Below, in pieces: positions 15,140 to 18,154 of a stretch of 18,154 nucleotides of DNA. The notes beneath the pieces were generated by a model. The model was not told the origin of the DNA and searched no databases. It worked only from the letters and a program-made list of their open reading frames with translations. A program made the position numbers and the translations under genes. Every line of letters begins with the position of its first letter. Positions within the stretch are counted from its first letter, which is position 1. The DNA is from Chloroflexota bacterium (GTDB taxonomy: Bacteria > Chloroflexota > UBA6077 > JACCZL01): the NCBI GenBank assembly GCA_020845495.1, contig JADLFM010000039.1, forward strand, positions 1 to 18,154, written 5' to 3'.

Positions 15140-16029
15140 GCAGCATCGCCGTAGTGACCGACCCCGTTGCCGTCGCCAGCGGTCCGGGTCCTGCGCTCTG
15201 GAAGCAACTGCGCAAGAGCATTCCGGCTCAGATAGGGCTGGCGATTCTCGTATTCATCATCGCGTTGGCGACCATCGGTCCGCTCTTCGGCCTTGATCCT
15301 GAGCGCCAGAACCTCGCATCACGACTCCTGCCTCCTTGGTGGCTCGGCGGCGGTGAGGGCTGGCTGGGCACGGACCAACTGGGCCGAGACGTGCTGGCTC
15401 GGCTCATGCACGGAGCCCGCGTCTCGCTCTTCGTTGCCGTCCTCGCCGTGATGATCGGAGGGACGCTCGGGGTCACCCTCGGAGTTGTCGCTGGCTACTT
15501 TGGACGGTTGCTCGACTCGATCATAATGCGAATGGCCGACGTGCAACTCGCCTTCCCCAACATTCTGCTCATGATCCTGATCGTTGGGGTCCTCGGTCCA
15601 AGTGTACCGACGCTCATCGCGGTTCTGGGCGTCACCAGTTGGGTGCTGTACGCGCGGGTCGTGCGGGGACAGGTGCTATCCATCCGACAGTCGGAGTACA
15701 TCGAAGCTGCCGCCGCGATCGGTGTCCCAGACTGGCGCATCATTGCCGAACACGTGGTCCCGAATACCCTGCCAGTCGTCATCGTCATCGCTTCTTTCTC
15801 GGCCGCACAGATGATCATCGCGGAATCGGCTCTGAGCTTCCTCGGCCTTGGAGTGCAACCGCCAGACTCGAGTTGGGGGCGCATGCTTGCGGACAGCCGT
15901 GACCATCTCACGACCTCACCATGGCTGGCGATCGCCCCTGGCGTAGCCATCGTGGCTACAGTCCTGTCCATCAACCTGATCGGCGACTGGCTTCGGGACG
16001 TCATTGACCCGCGTCTGCGGACGATCTAG
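15136..16029 (+). CDS. ABC transporter permease, DppC/OppC type
   Basis: Second inner-membrane subunit, 297 residues. GTG 15136 overlaps the preceding stop (GTGA), so translation is coupled. The N-terminal OppC-type segment (AQIGLAILVFIIALATIGPL) and the signature LGTDQLGRDVLARLMHGARVSL (about 77-98) are present. The EAA loop is EYIEAAAAIGVPDWRIIAEH (about 187-206), and the C-terminal ESALSFLGLGVQPPDSSWG is diagnostic. About six membrane segments. Its 3' end overlaps the convergent ATPase gene by 29 bases (16001-16029), with no room for a conventional terminator between them. Confidence 0.94.
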   Translation: MSSIAVVTDPVAVASGPGPALWKQLRKSIPAQIGLAILVFIIALATIGPLFGLDPERQNLASRLLPPWWLGGGEGWLGTDQLGRDVLARLMHGARVSLFVAVLAVMIGGTLGVTLGVVAGYFGRLLDSIIMRMADVQLAFPNILLMILIVGVLGPSVPTLIAVLGVTSWVLYARVVRGQVLSIRQSEYIEAAAAIGVPDWRIIAEHVVPNTLPVVIVIASFSAAQMIIAESALSFLGLGVQPPDSSWGRMLADSRDHLTTSPWLAIAPGVAIVATVLSINLIGDWLRDVIDPRLRTI

Positions 16030-17014
16030 GTTCGATCGGGAAGTGGCAGGCCACGCTGACCTCACCCGAGCGCTCCCTGAGAACCGGCTCGTCTGTACGG
16101 CAGACGTCGGGCCTGCCGAGCGATTCGTAGAGCCAGCAGCGGGTGTGGAACCGGCATCCGGACGGCGGATCGACGGGCGAAGGGATCTCGCCCTGCAAGA
16201 TGATGCGTTCTTGTTTCGGTCCGCCCTTCGACACGGGAGCTGCTGAGATCAAGGCCTTGGAGTACGGGTGGGACGGATGGCGCAACACCGTGCTTGTGTT
16301 GCCCATCTCGACCACTTTGCCCAGGTACATCACCGCGATGCGGTCGCTCACGTGGGCAATCACACCCAGGTCGTGGCCGATGAAAAGGTAGGTCAACTCG
16401 AACTGATCCTTCAGGTCCATGAGAAGGTTCAGAATCTGCGCTCGGATGGAAACGTCGAGGGCAGAAACAGGCTCGTCGCAAACGACGAACTCCGGTTGGA
16501 CGGCGAGCGCACGGGCAATCCCGATGCGTTGGCGCTGCCCTCCGGAGAACTGATGGGGGAGGCGATTCGCATATTCCGGCCTGAGACCGACGAGGCTCAG
16601 CAGTTCGCTCACGCGTTGATCGCGTCCAGCACGATGCGTCAGGCCGTGGATCGACAACGGCTGGCGCAGAATCCGTCTCACGGACATCCTGGGATCAAGG
16701 CTGCTGTACGGATCTTGGAAGACCATCTGCATCCGGCGACGCAATGGCCGAAGTTGACTCTGCGACAGTCCGACCAAGTCCTGCCCATCCAGTTTGATCA
16801 CACCACTGGTTGGGCTTGGGCCCAATCGTAGGATGGCCCGTCCGATGGTGGTCTTCCCGCTGCCAGACTCCCCTACGAGTGCGAGGACCTCTCCTCGCTG
16901 AATGGTGAGATCCACGCCATCGACCGCCCGGATCGGCGGCCTGTGCTTGAAGAAGCTCGCCTGTCGAGCGAAGTGCACACGGAGGTCTGATACCACGATG
17001 AGTGGTTTGGACAT
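16001..17014 (-). CDS. ABC transporter ATP-binding protein, DppF/OppF type
   Basis: Cytoplasmic ATPase that with the DppD-type partner drives the two permeases. About 337 residues from ATG 17014. Walker A GESGSGKT (48-55), Q-loop Q100 in MVFQDPYSSLDP, signature FSGGQRQR (146-153), Walker B VVCDE (167-171) and switch His194 (GHDLG) are all intact. The C-terminal oligo/dipeptide extension has GCRFHTRCW and a later Cys. TTG 17029 or GTG 17026 are alternative starts that would overlap the upstream gene; the ATG leaves a four-base gap with GGTGG nearby. Runs antiparallel to the permease genes and converges on them. Confidence 0.93.
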   Translation of the reverse strand: MSKPLIVVSDLRVHFARQASFFKHRPPIRAVDGVDLTIQRGEVLALVGESGSGKTTIGRAILRLGPSPTSGVIKLDGQDLVGLSQSQLRPLRRRMQMVFQDPYSSLDPRMSVRRILRQPLSIHGLTHRAGRDQRVSELLSLVGLRPEYANRLPHQFSGGQRQRIGIARALAVQPEFVVCDEPVSALDVSIRAQILNLLMDLKDQFELTYLFIGHDLGVIAHVSDRIAVMYLGKVVEMGNTSTVLRHPSHPYSKALISAAPVSKGGPKQERIILQGEIPSPVDPPSGCRFHTRCWLYESLGRPDVCRTDEPVLRERSGEVSVACHFPIEPRSSADAGQ

Positions 17015-17018
17015 CCTC

Positions 17019-18056
17019 TCAGCCACCAAGCCATCCGTCCGACTCGGTCGCCCAGCATCGAGCCAGATGGTCGACCCCGTCGCGCATGGTGAGTTCCGGC
17101 TCGCGCTGTTCGCAAACGGACCGCCTGTATGGACACCTGGGTGCGAACTTGCAGCCTCGAGGCATGTCCGCCGGCATGGGTGGCATCCCCTCGATCGTTG
17201 GCAGCCTCGACTTGGGGCGGTCCCACCACGTCGGGACCGATGCGAGCAGTGCCTGGGTGTACGGCATGAGGGGTCGGTCGAGCACCGTCATGGTCGTGCC
17301 CGACTCCACCAGCCGACCACCGTACATGACCAAGATCCGGTCACATAGCTCGGACGCAACGCCGAGGTCGTGGGTGATAAACAGGACCGATGCGTGTATC
17401 GATTGAGACAGACCACGGATGAGGTCGAGAATCTGAGCCTGAATCGTGGCATCGAGTGCCGTAGTGGGCTCATCGGCGAGGATCAATGAAGGATCGCACG
17501 AGATCGCGATGGCGGTCATCAACCTCTGCCGCATGCCGCCGGAGAACTGATGTGGATAGTCACCGATGCGTTGTCCGGGGTTCGGGATGCCGCACGCTGC
17601 CATCAGCTCGATCGCGTGTTCCTGAGCGACCGATGCCGGAAGACCGAGGTGTTCGCGCATGGACTCCGTGAGCTGTTCTCCGACCGTGAGCACCGGATTG
17701 AGGCTAGTCATCGGATCCTGGAAGATGAACCCGATCCTGCTGCCTCGAACGCTCCGCAACTGCCGGGCAGACAAGGAACGAAGATCCGTCGTCTCGAACA
17801 GGACTTCCCCGTGCGTCGTTCGACCTGGCGGAGGAACGAGGTGTGCGATACCGAGCGCCGTCATCGACTTCCCACTGCCTGACTCCCCCACAAGCCCCAC
17901 AATCTCGCCTGGACGGATCGTGAATGAGACGTCGTCGACCACTGGAACCAGGCCGCGATCATGCGGAAACGCGATCGTCAGAGACCGGACGTCCAGAAGC
18001 GCCGGAGTGCTCAACGGTTTCTGGGCCTCGCTCAGCGTGTCTATGCGAGGAGACAT
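17019..18056 (-). CDS. ABC transporter ATP-binding protein, DppD/OppD type
   Basis: 345-residue ATPase partner of the DppF-type protein. Walker A GESGSGKS (57-64), Q-loop Q113 in FIFQDPMTSLNP, signature FSGGMRQR (171-178), Walker B LILADE (191-196) and His229 (THDLG) are intact. The C-terminal region has the Cys pattern GCKFAPRCPYRRSVC followed by ARCW. In some DppD-type proteins this binds an iron-sulphur cluster. ATG 18056 overlaps the stop of the preceding gene by one base (TGATG), so translation is likely coupled. The next gene starts at most a few bases after its stop. Confidence 0.94.
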   Translation of the reverse strand: MSPRIDTLSEAQKPLSTPALLDVRSLTIAFPHDRGLVPVVDDVSFTIRPGEIVGLVGESGSGKSMTALGIAHLVPPPGRTTHGEVLFETTDLRSLSARQLRSVRGSRIGFIFQDPMTSLNPVLTVGEQLTESMREHLGLPASVAQEHAIELMAACGIPNPGQRIGDYPHQFSGGMRQRLMTAIAISCDPSLILADEPTTALDATIQAQILDLIRGLSQSIHASVLFITHDLGVASELCDRILVMYGGRLVESGTTMTVLDRPLMPYTQALLASVPTWWDRPKSRLPTIEGMPPMPADMPRGCKFAPRCPYRRSVCEQREPELTMRDGVDHLARCWATESDGWLGG

Positions 18057-18154
18057 CAGATCATTCGAAGAGCGCGCGGCATCACCTCGGATGCAAAGTC
18101 ATGTACAACGCGCCGCTGGCCTTCAAACGACCCATCAGCCGCGACAGGGAACAC
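18056..18154 (-). CDS. 3' end of an upstream gene, possibly luciferase-like (LLM) flavin oxidoreductase
   Basis: An open minus-strand frame enters from the right edge and ends at TGA 18056-18058. It encodes VAADGSFEGQRR and VVHDFASEVMPRALRMI. Its stop overlaps the dppD-type start (TGATG), a strong sign that it is real and in the same operon. The ending FASEVMPRAL resembles the C-terminal helix of luciferase-like flavin-dependent oxidoreductases (FAxEVLPxL), but 32 residues are too few for a firm call. The start lies outside the window. Confidence 0.5.
   Translation of the reverse strand: MFPVAADGSFEGQRRVVHDFASEVMPRALRMI

Overview
The window is GC-rich bacterial chromosome, most likely from an actinobacterium or a Chloroflexota-like lineage. 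This rests on codon use, frequent GTG starts and the mix of IS families; I see no lineage-diagnostic gene. It has two unlike halves. Bases 1 to about 10795 are almost wholly stacked insertion sequences with no passenger gene. Bases 10796-18154 hold an intact, visibly less GC-rich peptide/opine-type uptake locus.

Left half. An IS110-family transposase on the minus strand (start 7381, end 162) is the outermost shell. It is interrupted twice, at sites only about 16 bases apart. An IS630-family element occupies about 5211-6474, flanked by TTA. An IS21-family element, called IS21-A here, occupies about 469-5194, flanked by GTTG. Removing both in silico restores an uninterrupted IS110 reading frame. 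IS21-A has its own istB gene split by a second, complete IS21-family element in the opposite orientation (IS21-B, 1829-4502, 5-base flanking repeat CGAAG); removing that restores istB. Outside the IS110 shell lie a probable IS481-type N-terminal scrap (25-126), an IS3-family orfB 3' fragment (7632-7844), a frameshifted IS30-family element (7837-9121, flanked by TGATC) and a decayed third IS21 element (IS21-C, about 9122-10795).

The older elements (IS110, IS630, IS30, IS21-C) all carry frameshifts, mostly one surplus G in a G run, while IS21-A istA and the IS21-B genes are intact. Both intact IS21 elements have an inverted repeat that overlaps or touches the istA ribosome binding site, and IS21-A also has a terminator-like hairpin at its left end.

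Right half. A GntR/FCD regulator and a DUF1177-family protein form a minus-strand pair. They diverge from a plus-strand set of a lipoprotein solute-binding protein and two DppB/DppC-type permeases. The two matching ATPases (DppD-type and DppF-type) lie on the minus strand and converge on the permeases with a 29-base 3' overlap. They are preceded by the 3' end of another gene that runs out of the window and may be a luciferase-like oxidoreductase. The IS21-C end lies in the 3' end of the GntR gene and supplies its last residues and stop codon. The likely picture is an inducible importer for an oligopeptide or opine-like solute with linked processing enzymes. The substrate cannot be read from sequence.
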